A stretch of DNA of 64,000 nucleotides from Sabethes cyaneus (GCF_943734655.1 NC_071354.1:12370001-12434000); one strand, 5' to 3'; counted from the stretch's first letter, positions 9,906-28,407 are shown. The notes: generated by a model not told the origin, from the sequence alone. Numbers and translations: made by a program.

Positions 9906-12504
9906 TACCCTCATCGCACTTTTACCCCTCCTTACTCTACTTGGTACAGCTCGTGATTCATACGTCTGTGCCACACTCCATTTTCCATTTTACCACCAAG
10001 TATAGATCGCAGAATTTTACGCTCAAAAACCCGAAGCACTCGCCGATCAGCTTCCTTTAGCGTCCATGATTCGTGTCCGTAAAAAGCCACCGGGAGGATT
10101 AGTGTTCTGTAGAGCGCCAGTTTTGTGCGAATTTGCAAACAACGGGACTTCAGCTGGCTACGTAATCCGTAACCCGATTGGCGGCTGCAACTCATCGTTT
10201 CACTTCGCGGCTTACATCGTTGTCACATGTCACGAGTGTACCAGGGTATATAAATTCCTCCACTACTTCATATCATTCCCCATCTAACTCCACCTCGGCA
10301 CCAACACCACTTGGGCTCCCACGTTCCCTACCAGCAACCATGTACTTCGTTTTGGCGGTATTAATGGTAAGTCCCAATCTCGCCGCTTCCCTTTTACAAG
10401 GCCTGTAAACCTCTTCCACTGCTCTACGGTTGATTCCGATGACATCGACGTCGTCCGCAAAACCAAGAAGCATGTGAGATTTCGTGATGATAGTTCCATT
10501 CCTTTCCACGTTTGCCCTTCGTAATGCACATTCCAAGACAATGTTGAATAGCAGGTTAGAGAGTGCATCCCCTTGCTTCAGTCCATCGAACGTCACGAAA
10601 GCAGCTGAGGTCTCACCCGCTATTCTAACGCTTGGATGATTTGGATCCGTCCAGCGTCGCACGAATCAGCGTAACTAGTTTCGTCGGAAAACCATGTTCG
10701 AGCATTATATGCCACAGCTCATTTCGTTTAACTGAATCGTACGCCGCTTTAAAGTCCACGAACAGATGGTGTGTCTGCAAGTTGTACTCCCGGAACTTGT
10801 CTAGAAACTGACGCAGGGTAAATATCTGATCCGTCGTGGAGCGACCCTCACGAAAACCAACTTGGTACTCGCCGACGAAGGACTTCGCTAACGGTCTCAG
10901 TCTGCAGAACAGGATACGAGAAAGCACCTTGTAGGCAGAATTGAGCAACGTGATTCGTCGATAGTTTTTTAGAAGTTCAGCCGGGATACCGTTCTTCCCA
11001 GCAGCCTTACCGTTTTTCAGCTCACTGATTGCCTTTTTAACCTTCTCCTGTGTTGGCGGCTCCACAGCTTGACCATCGCTTACAATTCCTATCCTGTCTC
11101 TGTTGATCTCCGCATTTACCTCTCCATTCAACAGTGTCTGAAAGTGCTCCTTCCGCCTGGCTGCTACAGTCGATTTGTCGGTAAGCAGGTTGCCAGCACT
11201 ATCATTGCACATCACAGGCATGGCAAAATTCCTGCATCTCACCGTTTTATAGAAACTCCGTGTGTCGTTGCTAGCGTATCGCTCCTCTGCGCCGGCGAGC
11301 ACGTGCTCCTCGTACTCGCGTTTCTTTAGACGATGGATTCTTTTTTCCGCAGCTCTAGTCTCTCTGTACCTCTCTCTGTTTTGACGCGTTGCTGCAGTGA
11401 GCATGCGACTCCTGGCCTGGTTCTTTTCATCTGTCACTCTCTGGCATTCGGCATCAAATCAGCTGTTACACTGTCTTCCAGGCGTCGTGCCTACCACCTC
11501 TCTACCAGCTGTTTTGATGGCACCATGGATGTTCCTCCACCCATTTATATCTTCTCCTTCTACCTGCTGTTCTGCGATTCGCTGGTCAAGCTTCCTGGCG
11601 TACTCCACTGCTACGCCGTCTGCCGTTAACCGCTGGATGTTGAAACGCAGCGTCCTTTCAGTGCGAGCTTTCGCTGTGTTCGACAGCCTTGCGCGAATCT
11701 TACTCACTACGAGATAGTGGTCAGAGTCGATATTTGGTCCACGAAAAGACCGTACATCGATAACATCCGAAAAGTGTCGACCGTCAATCAAGACATGATC
11801 GATCTGAGAGCTAGAGTCTCCATTTGGATGCCTCCAGGTGTGTTTCCGAATATTCAAACGTGGAAAGTAGGTGCTACAGATGGGCAGACCGTTATCATTG
11901 GTCGACAGATGAAGGCTATGTCTTCCAATAACTTGACGGAAGAATTCCTCCCTCCTGATCTGCGCGTTTGCATCTCCGATGACGATGATGAGTTGGTCAC
12001 CGAACTTCCTGAATAGCAGCGATCTCCACTCCGAGTTGATGCAGCTCTCGAGCAAGCAAGCCAGCCCGTGCCGGTTCATGGAGAGTTCGGACATTTCAGG
12101 TACCAAGTTTCCAATCGTTATCCCTTAATCGTTTCCTTGTCCCTTGCCGTGTCCTATACCGATTGCTCCGTCCTGAATTTCTTTCTTCGTTGTTCGAGGT
12201 AATTGAGTTTTCGGTATACTACCTCACCGGGGTCGTGATACCTACATCCCGCTGATGGGTCTGCCATCTTAGGTATAGCTTGCGGGATACAGCATTTCAT
12301 ATTCAGCCGCCCGTTACGAGACAGACGCTGTGTGAGCCGCCCCTCACCTGGAGAACAGGCGCTCTAGTTCGCACCTCCTAGCTTAGCTTAGCATTTCCGG
12401 GTAAGGCCATCGACCGTCATCATTTAACTTAGATCTGCGTGAAGGCGCCAGGTGGGAGCTTGAGAGAGCCAGAGCTATGTTTGACGCTCTCTCCATTTCA
12501 TACC

Positions 12505-13735
12505 CACCACACCACACCACAATATGTTATTATAAAATGCACACTTTAAACATCGGATGAGAAATTCACGTACAAGTTTGATTTATTTGCCCGAAAGTGA
12601 AAGCAAACGTAATAAGAATAAGAAGAACAGTCAAAGCATGAGAAAAAGTCTTCGCGACTCTCTCTCAGGTTTTGACGCCCTGGATCGACTGCCCTTGAAT
12701 CCTAAAGAGAATCTACATCTTAGCCCGGCCTCGCTTAACACGCTAGAATTCTTGTAAATTGTTGTAAAAAAATTTTGTAAAGGAAACATGCTATACCCCT
12801 GGTTGCGGGACATCCCGGGAATATTGAATGCCAAAGAATTTTTCGTAACATCCACCAATTCATTTTGAGTTGAATCTGTATCTGGCCAATTATTACACGT
12901 CTCGATCCAAAGCAGTTACCGTTACATTGTGCTTTATTCTGCTACGCGTACGAATGTAATGTTCAAAGTGTCGCAAGCGTAAGAAGGATAAAGCTCTTCC
13001 CAGCGAGTGCTTCACTGAGGTAGTTTTTTCGATTTTTTTCTACTTGTTCATTGAATGTGGTTTAGATGAAATCAAGTTTTACAAATCGGAACAGTAAGTA
13101 ATGCTCAAACAAGCCGCATCAAAGACCCAATCTCCCTGAATCGCCTAGAGGCTTTGTCATGTAACGAATCAGAAGCTGACGATCCACTCGAGGGATCTTC
13201 TTTTGTTATTACTCATGGATTCTAGGAAGAAGAAAAATCTTCCTTTTCCTAGCCTAGATTTCTTAAGAAAGGATTGAAGTAATGCCAACTGGAACTAAGG
13301 AGCCTAGAAGTATTCTAGGAAACCGAATTCTAACTCCAGAACTCCACCAGGACTAACTAAATTAAATTCACTCGAGCAGTTTCTGATACTTCTACGACCA
13401 TCAAAGTCCTTCCTTTTATTATTCAGCATGAATCTGTGATTTTCCTACATTGTGGACTAGATTTTACAAACTTTCAGCATCATTTCTTCTGGCTGCTTCT
13501 ACAATCTAAAATGTGGTTGGCACATATCGGTAATGCCGTTCTTAGTTCCAATACGGCCACGATATTTCGATGTTACTGTTGAATTGTGATCAGCATAAAT
13601 CCATCAACAGGATACTGATTCAGGGTGATGGAATAGCTATTGATCTATCATCACTGTACGAGGTGAAAAAACTACCTGGAAAGCTTGAAAACGGCAAAAC
13701 AGTTAGAAAGACGGTATCTCGGAGATGGCTGAACC
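12505..13735. other. No gene recognised
   Basis: Unique-looking DNA between two LINE copies. A 66-residue frame at 12557-12757 (basic and serine-rich) and a 71-residue frame at 13570-13785 have no recognisable domain, and the second runs into the LINE tail. I see no repeat or promoter. Confidence 0.4.
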
Positions 13736-13737
13736 GA

Positions 13738-15335
13738 TTTATTTATTTATTATTAAAGTCAACAGGTAAAACATCACCCCAATGACAGAGCTAACTACAC
13801 TACTACAGATAAATTATACTACAAGCAAATATACAACAGAAATCAACATAAAACATGTCTAAAACTACACTTATTTGTTTCTCGCGATACATTAAAATTA
13901 AATACATAGTAACAAGTGTTGAATATACGAGACATACTACGTACTGGCTCATGTAAGCCATAATTTGTTCTTGCTGGAGTAACGTTGAGAAACGAATGAG
14001 ATCGAAGACTACGGCGACGTATATTGATATCCAGCACGCTGAGCAGTGTAGAGGAATCAATATTACCCTGCAGAAGATCACCAATAAAACACGCTTTTGC
14101 CACATTTCGTCTCTCCTCTAGTAAATCCAAGTTGATGAGCATACAACGACTTTTATAGCTGGGTAGGTTCAATGGAGCCGTCCATCTAAGATGACGTAAA
14201 GCAAAGCGGATGAATTTTCGCTGAATAGCCTCGACGCGTTGAGTTTCATTTTGGTAATACGGGGACCAGACGACCGACGCATATTCCAGCACAGGTCGCA
14301 CAATTGAGCAATATAATGTTTTTAGGCAATAGATATCCTTGAATTTTTTCGCAAAGCGAAATAAGAAGCCCAGCTGTGAAGTAGCTTTAGTCACTACGTA
14401 TGAGATGTGGTCCTTGAATGTTACTTTAGTGTCCAGCAGAATTCCTAAATCCTTAACTGTGGATTCACGGTGCAAACGTGCGCCTTCTATGGTATAGTCA
14501 AAGTAAAAAAGTGAGCGTTTTCGGCCAAATGAGATTACCGAGTACTTAGATACATTTAGCGATAAACGATTGATTCGACACCATTCAGCGAAGACTTCCA
14601 ACTGTTTCTGCAGAAAGACTATGTCTTGGGGCTCGTGTATCGTATGGTAAAGTTTCAAATCGTCAGCATACGAGAGTTTCAGGCATTTTAAGATAAAGTT
14701 CACATCGTTCATGTACAGTAGGAATAAAAACGGCCCTAGGTGGCTTCCTTGTGGAACACCAGAACAAACTGAAAATGGCGATGAAATGTGATCACTGATT
14801 TTTACAGACATGCTTCGTCCGCTAAGGTATGTTTGAAGCCAGAGAAGCATATGTTCATTCATGCCAAGTCGTTCAAATTTAGCAATTGCGATTTGATGAT
14901 TCATTTTATCAAATGCTGCGGATAGGTCAGTGTATATAGCGTCTACTTGATGACCCTTCTCTATTTGGCGTATTACAAACGAGGTGAAACAGGTCAAGTT
15001 GGTTGTTGTAGATCGTTTGGGCATAAATCCGTGCTGATCCGACGAAATGTAGTGATTGTATCTCTGAGTAAGCTCCTGAAGAATTATCAGTTCAAACAAT
15101 TTAGACGTGGCACTTAATGCAGCTATGTCCCGATAGTTCGAGATGATAGGTTAACACTGTTGTAAGCGGTTTAGCAAGTGTCTCCATACAGCGCTTCAAA
15201 ATGATTGAAGGGATACCGTCAGGGCCATATCCCATGGAGGATTTTAATACTTTTCCTGCTGATGTGACCATATCAGCGGAGACAACAAACGGCAGCGCAG
15301 GAACGGAAAGTTAAGGAACATTTTCAGTGGCGACA
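13738..15335 (-). pseudogene. Jockey/CR1-like LINE, 5'-truncated
   Basis: A 418-residue open frame (15099-13843) holds most of a reverse transcriptase: palm motif A (YTDLSAAFDKMNH), GVPQGSHLGPFLFLLYMND, the catalytic box SYADDLKLYH, then KDLGILLD and the conserved tail WSPYYQNETQRVEAIQRKFIRFALR. Upstream, in another frame (about 15290-15120), the RT start GYGPDGIPSIILKRC is readable, so one frameshift separates it. No endonuclease is present: the element is truncated near 15335. The 3' end on the left finishes in a (TAAA)-like tail at 13738-13760, as for Jockey/CR1 elements. The catalytic aspartates are intact, so this is a fairly young copy but not autonomous. Confidence 0.85.
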
Positions 15336-15339
15336 GCTA

Positions 15340-17890
15340 CATCCTATCTTCGCTGAACCTCTGAAAGTCTAAAGCAAACAGCTTCGCAATTCGTCTTGTT
15401 CCACTAAAATTATGTTACTAAAACCAAGAAGAAATTACCGATGAAATGGTGGGAAGGTGTGAAGGCCATTGACCATTGAGAAGACCATTAATAAACTAAT
15501 AACAACAACAAGAATTAAACACAAAATCTCAAGAAAAATACAAAATGCTGAAATTTTTTAATTTTTTCTGTAAAAAGCATATGTTTTCTGCGTTTTCATT
15601 TTCAAGTTTATTGTAGAAGAAACTAAAGAAATGTTTGGTGCAAGCTTGCTAAAAACTAGCTGAAATTTATTCTTGTATTACAGGTTGTAATACGTTAATT
15701 GATATCTACTCATGCTTTAAACTGAACTCGCTAACCATTTACTTTTAGCATTTAACAGAATCCGGAATGTAAGCTAGCCAGCGGGCAATTATCGCAATCC
15801 GCTGTAGCTCACACGGCTAAGATGTAAACTAATGTGGCAACCACTCTCTGTGTGTAACGTAAACACGTTCGCATTTCATTAAGTGCTCGGTGTTGTATGT
15901 GGTACAGTGCACTAGGTATTTCACCTTCTAAGGTGCACCAACCAACGCTGGTTAACCTTTCGTTTGAGCTAACCTCCGAGCTAAACGGCTCATTCGCGGC
16001 GGCTGCTAAACCGGGTGTCGGTCAATCCCCTCCGTCGTCGCTCGCCACTGACCGCCGGTGTGTGCACACGACCTGCGGCGACCGATCCCACCGCAATCGA
16101 CACACGCAAGAATTCTGACTTTATAAAAATAGAACATTTATGTGATGTTTTTGTTTTCCTTCGCTAGTGCCAAGACACCGACCGGTCCGGTGTGCGGAAC
16201 CAGGGCGCGCAAGCCTGCCCGGTCGGTTTGATGTGTGACACTGTTGACGGTCGCACTTCCACCCGACCGACGACTCTCCCACGGCATGCCTGTGAGTTAC
16301 GGTGCGCCTAGGAGGACACATGCACCAGGGTGTACCTTATTTGACCAGTAAAACCAATGGTCAATTATAATTTCCTTATTCTTATTTGAACGTTGTTTTT
16401 CTTTGCGTTAGATGTCACTTTATTTTGAAAACCTTAATTTTGTTCCCATAGGTAATTGGAAAGCATTTCTCTAGAAGAAGAGTGAAAATTTCGGAACACC
16501 TCCATGCGAAAACGAGCAAAGATTTGCGACGAATTTGCCTGCAAGTTGTTTTTTCGCACTAATTACCTACGGTCAATGTCAGTAACACTGCGATTCCGAG
16601 AGCCTCTGCTGACGTTCTCTCGGCTAGTTCGAGAAAGTATAAAGTTTATAAATATCGCCCACTTGTGGGATCACAAGAAGCGGTGAACGGTGCCGTGATC
16701 GAAACATTTTAACGAAAATCGTTGTATGGCGGTGTGGCCTAGAATGGCGAAATGCCAGCACGCATTTCACTGTGCAGACACGCTGGCTGGGATGACGAGG
16801 CCGATTGAATTGCGGAAAGGTATTTCCGGAAAAGAAATCCTATTCGCTCTCTCGCAGAGCTGCAGGTGGATTGGAATTGGAAACACACAGGCGTTTTGGT
16901 TTTCCACTAGATATAATGGAACTGATAAGCATTATCGATAATGGTGGTCATTCGAAAACTGACGGTGACCCCTACGGCTTAGTCGTAGACAAAACAGAAA
17001 CCGACAGAAAGAAAACCTGAGGCGACGAATTAATATCTTTGTGTCTAAAAATATGCCACGACCATGGGAAGGGAGATTGTCCGCAATCAAGGTTCGTTTC
17101 CCCAAAGTGTTGTCAACTTCAGTCAACGTTCCTAAAATGATACTCCTCGGCAATGAAAACATCCATCGAAACTGTCGTGTTTGAAGCTGTCGCCCATTTA
17201 ACGGTACTTCACACATAAAACACGGCACGACCAGATTTATTTACGAGCAAACTTGTAATAAATTGAATATATTGCCGCTTAGTCTTGTAATTATCTTGCT
17301 GGGCCCCAGCCGCGCGATGATGACGAGTTTACATGGAAAACCAGTCAGGTGGTTTTCCTTGGTATTAGCTATTAGATCACGGCGAGTTAACTCACATATG
17401 CCGTCTTTGTAGACGATGATAAAATAAAATGAAATTCACTGAAACCGCCGACTTTCTTGGCAAAATGGAGAAAATCGTTAAAATCAAAACAAAAATACAG
17501 TTGTCGGAAATCCAAGGAATAGAGGCCACACATCTGCTGCTACTACTACTACCTACTACTAACTAATTCAGCAGAAGTCGACCCGCCTTGAACGTCCACA
17601 GGCCATATTTAGTTTCAAATTTGCACCGGCGAAATCCTGCCCATAACGAAAGACACTGCTTTGCACTGCTCTCCGTGCGGAAATTGATTACGTTGGGTCA
17701 CATATAATACGGCTACGCAGCACCTAAAATGGTAAAACTGCGCCACCACAAAAGACCGAACGAATCTTTGCAGTCCTCCTCGTCGTCGTCGTCGCTCTGC
17801 ATCCGTGATGCAATGTATTATTGTAGCTACTTACTAGCGGTGACGCGACGGTGGCACGCAGCAGGTGGCATACGGGTGCGAATTACGGTC
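15340..17890. other. No gene recognised
   Basis: Mixed-composition, apparently single-copy DNA. GC-richer patches occur at 15900-16330 and 17540-17890; only short frames without domain resemblance are present. The right end leads into a core promoter. Confidence 0.4.
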
Positions 17891-17900
17891 GAACGCGGCC

Positions 17901-17932
17901 TATAAATAAGTCGAATTTAATATTCATCAGTC
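17901..17932 (+). promoter_or_regulatory. Core promoter: TATA box and initiator
   Basis: TATAAATA at 17901-17908 is followed by TCAGTC at 17927-17932, a match to the arthropod initiator TCAKTY. With +1 at A17929 the TATA box starts at -28, the canonical spacing. No other TATA/initiator pair of this quality was noticed in the window. Confidence 0.65.
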
Positions 17933-18027
17933 CGACCGAAGACCCGAGGCGTTGAGTCCGGACAGTAGTAGGTAAGGTACCAGTAGAGCAACGAACAACG
18001 CCACCGAAATCAGCCTTGTCAAAGTCA
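17929..18027 (+). other. Orphan first exon with split start codon
   Basis: From the predicted start site a ~99-nt leader runs to AAAGTCAT|GTAAGTCG, a perfect GTAAGT donor with GT at 18028-18029. The exon ends in AT, so an ATG would form if the next exon began with G; mosquito cuticle-protein genes often have tiny first coding exons of this kind. No second exon was found within the window and the next kilobase is a transposable element. It may also serve as an alternative leader for MAST. Confidence 0.4.
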
Positions 18028-18340
18028 TGTAAGTCGTCACTTGTGAAGTGGCGATTTACCTAATTCTGTGTTAGCTCTTGTTTTTTTAATTATCGCTAAC
18101 GCCTCGCGTCGCTAGTTGGTTCGTCGAAAGGAAAGACAGTTGTTAATGCAGGTCAAATGAATTGTTGGACATGGTTCTTCGCGGGTTGGGTAGCGGGTAA
18201 ACAGGAAAAATTATGGAAATATACTAACTCAATGGAAGGTCAAAGTTCTTTGCAATTCAACAAAATTCATGTTTGAGAAAAACATACATAACAAACAATT
18301 ATACGACAATTGGTTTCTGAATTTTCAAATGACCAAGTAA

Positions 18341-19620
18341 GGCTTATACAAATTTGAAAAAAAGTTTATGTCCTGGTCTCAAAATATTGTTGAAGGGGGG
18401 GGCATGAAAAAAATAATAACATTAAACCTTCAATAACCAAACAAAAGAGAAGAAACCAGCGTTTATTTTTCCATATTATAAAAAATTTTATTACAAATAT
18501 TTTGTACAGTACTTAAATTTTAGTTCAACCCTTTCAAACTTCAGAATTTTTCGACCCAAGCACATAAAGTAAGCATCCTGGTAGAGATGAAGCAGTTTGA
18601 TAATAGTGGAGTGCCACAGGATCAACTTAGAGAGCTACAAACGTATAACTTGACCTTCATTTGAATTTTGTTTTGAACCTCCGTGTCACTCAGTTAGTTA
18701 CCTTGCTTTTTTAATAATCGAAATCCGTGACACTTACTAGTTCAGAACTCGGTAACCACGACATAGTATCGTAATCTAACCATAGTATGGTAAACACTAT
18801 GTGTTTAGGTCCCTGCCACTTTATTACTAGGAACACTTATGCTGTGCTATCGACATGTTTTAAGAAAACAAATCTCTGAAGCTATTCACGTTTCTTGGTC
18901 AACCTTTTAGTCATGAATATCAGACCTCTCCTGTATATTAAAAATGCACACCGTTTAGAAAATTTCAAGTTTCGAACAGTTCAGTGACATCCTGCATGCT
19001 GTATGCATCCAATGAATGGTAAAAACTGTATCGTTGAGTTTTACGTCCCCTACCTCCAAAATTAGGGTAGTTACTTGGACATTACGGAGTAAAACGACCA
19101 ATTTTGAGCCCCGATAAGCCGAAAAATTGTGTTTCTATTTTTATCTTATCTAGTACCTTTGAGGGAAAAAAATAATCCCACTGCAATTCAAAACTCGGAA
19201 TGTCTCCGTCAAAAGCGGTACCAAATTTCACTAATATATTGTTTAATTGATTGTTGCCTCCATCTAATTCTTTTAAAACAAGGTAAATTAAAATGGAATC
19301 AAGCCGAAAGTCTGATTGCAAGCACCCCAATTTACGACGTCGGGCACTTAAAGATTAAGCACAATAGTTGCCTGTGACTTGCAGCAGAATCAGAAAGCTT
19401 AGTTGGTGAAAGAAAGTTGATCGAGACTAACGAGATAACTATTACTTTGCACATATTGGATAATTTAGAGATGTAAACTCATTGAACTGTGAAAAAACCC
19501 GCTTGTCACTAAAAAATGCAACAGACTAATATGACACTTTATTTTTTTGCCCCTTCACATTTCGAAAATTTTCAAAGGGGGGGGGGGTGACATAAACTTT
19601 TTTTCAAATTTGTATAAGCC
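18341..19620. mobile_element. 1.28-kb element with 32-bp terminal inverted repeats
   Basis: Ends 18341-18372 and 19589-19620 are inverted repeats (GGCTTATACAAATTTGAAAA at the tip), each followed by a poly-G/C run. The interior lacks a transposase. A related copy is at 51686-52100, sharing the tip and the block beginning GTCCTGGTCT through AAGCATCCTGGTAGAGATGA. The superfamily is unclear. Confidence 0.7.
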
Positions 19621-19929
19621 TAAATTTCATACCCAAGAACATGATTTTAAATGCTGAAATCCTTGCACGAAAATAATTTATACGACGGAAGCGTTTATTG
19701 TAGAGTACGTTATTATAACGCGCAAAGCATCACTAGTACAATCACATTAGTCATATTGATTCCCCGCACTGCATCATACAATAATTAGAAGGAAGAATCG
19801 AGTTTCAATTTCGCTTTTCTCTCGAAGCACATTGTATCACTTTGTCACGTCACATCTGTCTAAATGTATCATTTCAATTATCTGCCTTTTACCGCTCTCT
19901 AGAAGTCCGTACGAGATTTTTTTTGTATG

Positions 19930-22190
19930 TCAGAAGGGCGTTGGATTAAAAGACCACTGCGACCGTCTTAATGATCGTCTTTTGTGACAGGCCCCAGTTG
20001 CTGTACACAGTTTATGAACTGCTCATAATCATTGAGGCTAGAAGATGAGCTAGATAGTTGTAAACCTGTGCCCCAGTTCGGAACTACATGGTTAATAAAA
20101 CCAGTGACCATTTTAGGATTTGGGCTCCAAACTTGATATGGCGTAAGAAGGAAACTTCCGAAGAAGTTATGTCCTGATAATGCAAGGTCCCCGCAATTAC
20201 AGAGCAGATGCGCTGAACTTTCAGGTTCAGGTTTACAAAAGCGACAGGTGTAGGATGATACCTTGCCGATTTTCTTTAAATGATAACGAGCGGGGCAGTG
20301 TTCGGTTTGGAGTCCCATGATTGTGCGTAGTTCAGTACGAGTAAAATTAAGTAGCTTTTTAGCTACTGCAGGACTGTTTATAGCTTGTCTACCAACCCTG
20401 TGTTTGATTACAGCTTTTCTCATGTCAGTAATTCGCCTTTCACGGCGGATCAATGCCAAGATAGCCGAAGTTGCTTTCTTAACAGCATAATCTAGGTAAT
20501 CAGCTGTGGTTAGTTTTCTTTCAAGAATTATTCGAGGTGTTTGACATCATTAGTGAAGCTCAACCTGACACCATAATGACTGTTTTGGCGTGGTCTACAT
20601 TTAGCCCCTCTAGTAAGCACCATAAATGGTGATGTTTAGGGCTCCTTGCAAGCGACTTAACAGTACTATGTCAAACTTGCCTTTGACGACAAGTACAACG
20701 TCATCGGCGTAAGCAATGGCACCAGTGTCCAGAGCAAGGTGGAGAAACCTCATTCTTGTGGACATTTTTGATCATCGAAATCGTGACCGACGTATCTCCC
20801 AATGATGCTGTGATTTCTCGGCTCGAAAGCATTGCTTGAGTCCAGCGCATTGCAGTGTGGTCGTTTCTCTTTTGGCAGAGAGCCGCATTAGTTGATGCGG
20901 AGGACGTATTATCGAAAGCGCCTTCAATATCAAGAAAAGCACAAAGTGCCGTCTTTTGGTATTGGAGCGGCTTTTTAATCAGCGTCTGTAGGCAGTAAAA
21001 TGCGGTTTCCGCAGATTTACGGATTTACCGTGTTGGTATGTATGCTGATTTCCATGCAACGGAGAGTTTTTTAAACTCATTGCGAATATAGCTATGCGTG
21101 AATTTTCTCTATCAGCTTAAATAAGCATAAGCATAGGATACCGCCCGTGTGCTGCTACTCTATTATTGACCAGGACCGATGAAAATTGCAAAATGATCGC
21201 TGGAAAAAGCATACTTGGGACAGCACGCTATTTTTCATTGTGCAACTTTATCAGGTCCCTGCATGCTGATCAATACCGACGCCGGCCACGTCCGAATGCG
21301 GGTCCTGGTGGGATGGAAAGGAATATTAGTCCAATACTTGTTGCTACTAAAGACCAGGGAATCCTCTGCATCTTCACAAGTATTTCGGGAAAGGAATTGT
21401 TGTTAGTAGATGGGCGGAGCTAGATGGATAATGTAAGTATGTAAGCATCAGTCATATGAGACTAACCTGGATATTCGAAAATTTTCTTGTAAAGCCAGTT
21501 ACTACGAAAATTAAGATATAAAAAATACCTTTTAAACAAATTTGATATAATGCCAATGGTGCTCATATACAACCATAATTTAATTTATATCGAAAAATAC
21601 TACACATGCGAGATTTACGGCTCAAAAACCACGTAACAACTTATTCGCGATCAGGGAAATCAGGGATAATGAAACGAGCCAATATAGTCCCTAAGTTGAT
21701 AAGCATTTCCTCTTACCAACGCTAATATGCAGAGATATAGCGCCCTACACGCTTAATTTTCTCTATCAGCTTAAATAACGTTGAAGTTAGACTTATATCA
21801 ATCTAAAAATCTTTGGCATGGTTTTGTCTTTTTTACCAGCTTAGGTATGAACACCACGTTTACCCTCTGCCAATTCTCCGGGATATGTCCCAGAGTGAAA
21901 CTGGCTAAATATTCTGAGTATTGACGTAGTCTATTAGTAGAGTGCGAGCGTTTATGGCTTTTTACACTTCGTGGCAAACTTGAATAACACTTACAGCTCA
22001 AACTATTTCAAACGCAATCTCAAGCACCGAATGTCGAAACGAGTCATACTTATTCGAACCACAAGGGAGTGATTTAAGTCCATCATGGATGGTGTGGTTG
22101 TTATGAATAAACTGCTTTGATTTTTCGCAGATGACGTGAACATCGTTCATATTCAGTCTATCCTCTGGCCAAATTTTCAAGCCACTCGGA
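19930..22190 (-). pseudogene. I/Loa-supergroup LINE remnant, split by an insertion
   Basis: Read leftwards: RT start (IPENWQRVNVVFIPKLVKK, about 21920-21800), LIEKIH, then after the 21125-21754 insertion a palm motif A in shifting frames (ALCAFLDIEGAFDNTSS, near 20960-20900) and the catalytic box (AIAYADDVVL, near 20720-20690). A 163-residue C-terminal frame (20459-19968) follows, with ELRTIMGLQTEHCPARYHL and a Cys/His cluster (CRFC...ESSAHLLCNCG), the family's post-RNase H tail. Stops and frameshifts throughout the RT make it inactive. The same tail recurs at 32664-33280. Confidence 0.75.
21125..21754 (-). mobile_element. 630-bp insertion with 24-bp target-site duplication
   Basis: Exact 24-bp direct repeats (AATTTTCTCTATCAGC then TTAAATAA) flank it at 21101-21124 and 21755-21778. 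The length suggests target-primed retrotransposition rather than a DNA transposon. On the minus strand the insert ends in a short ATGCTTATGC repeat, a typical LINE/SINE tail, so I orient it minus. No protein motif was recognised; it may be a LINE 3' UTR. Confidence 0.7.
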
Positions 22191-22264
22191 CAAAATTTAA
22201 TGTTGTGTTTAGCAAACTGCTCAAAATAGCTTTAGGTCTGTACAGTACTAATTCTAAAGACGTA

Positions 22265-22470
22265 GGGTAGATGCATTAGCCTTCGCCCCCTCCCCAATCT
22301 TTCGCCCCAGGTAAAAGTTGCTATTTCTCAACCTATAGGCATTGTAAAAAATGTATGTCTCCTTATATTTTGAAAGGAATGAAGGCATACATTTTTTTAC
22401 AATGCCTAAAGGTTGAGATATATAATAAAAGCAACTTTTACCTTGGGGGCGAAGGCTAATGCCTCTACCC
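22265..22470. mobile_element. Palindromic TA-flanked MITE
   Basis: The ends GGGTAGATGCATTAGCC (left) and the inverse on the right are bracketed by TA at 22263-22264 and 22471-22472. The arms stay complementary for about 90 bp each (CTTCGCCCCC, AGGTAAAAGTTGC, TAGGCATTGTAAAAAATG), leaving a short loop. It is a Tc1/mariner-type MITE that sits only ten bases left of the microsatellite complex. Confidence 0.8.
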
Positions 22471-22503
22471 TAGTAAATAAATCTATACCTATAAAGAAGG
22501 ATT

Positions 22504-28407
<5,904 letters not shown>

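Larger units (their letters stand above)
8487..9937. mobile_element. 1451-bp TA-flanked TIR element nested in the RTE copy
   Basis: It begins GAGTAAGGCGGGGCATAAG and ends with the imperfect inverse ...CCCCTCCTTACTC. It is bracketed by TA at 8485-8486 and 9938-9939. Ignoring the element and one TA, the LINE frame reads through (HELYQV then YKYADIVK), which fixes both ends. The TA duplication points to the Tc1/mariner/pogo superfamily. There is no transposase; the interior has two diverged copies of a ~350-bp block and repeated GCCCCGCTAG/GGGGCAAAAG subterminal motifs, so it is non-autonomous. Confidence 0.85.
8180..12500 (-). pseudogene. RTE-like LINE, defective, with nested element
   Basis: Read leftwards from about 12500 it has a 5' UTR-like stretch (12110-12500), the start of an APE endonuclease (ELHQLGVEIAAIQEV, 12085-12020), then directly its C-terminal half (IGDANAQ, QIDHVLID, SDHYLV; 12010-11700). 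A linker and RT fingers follow (11437-10625; GKAAGKNGIPAELL, GFREGRSTTDQ, LFVDFKAAYDS), then the palm with an intact FADD box (10446-10470), YMVAGRERGS, and the thumb and tail (10195-9940, 8485-8209; GRLRWAGHVVRM). Breaks: part of the APE is missing, about 50 residues are missing between AELL and YRRITLL (near 10960), there are several frameshifts, and the 8487-9937 insertion. The family normally encodes endonuclease plus RT for target-primed retrotransposition; this copy is dead. The RTE assignment rests on motif order. Confidence 0.85.
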
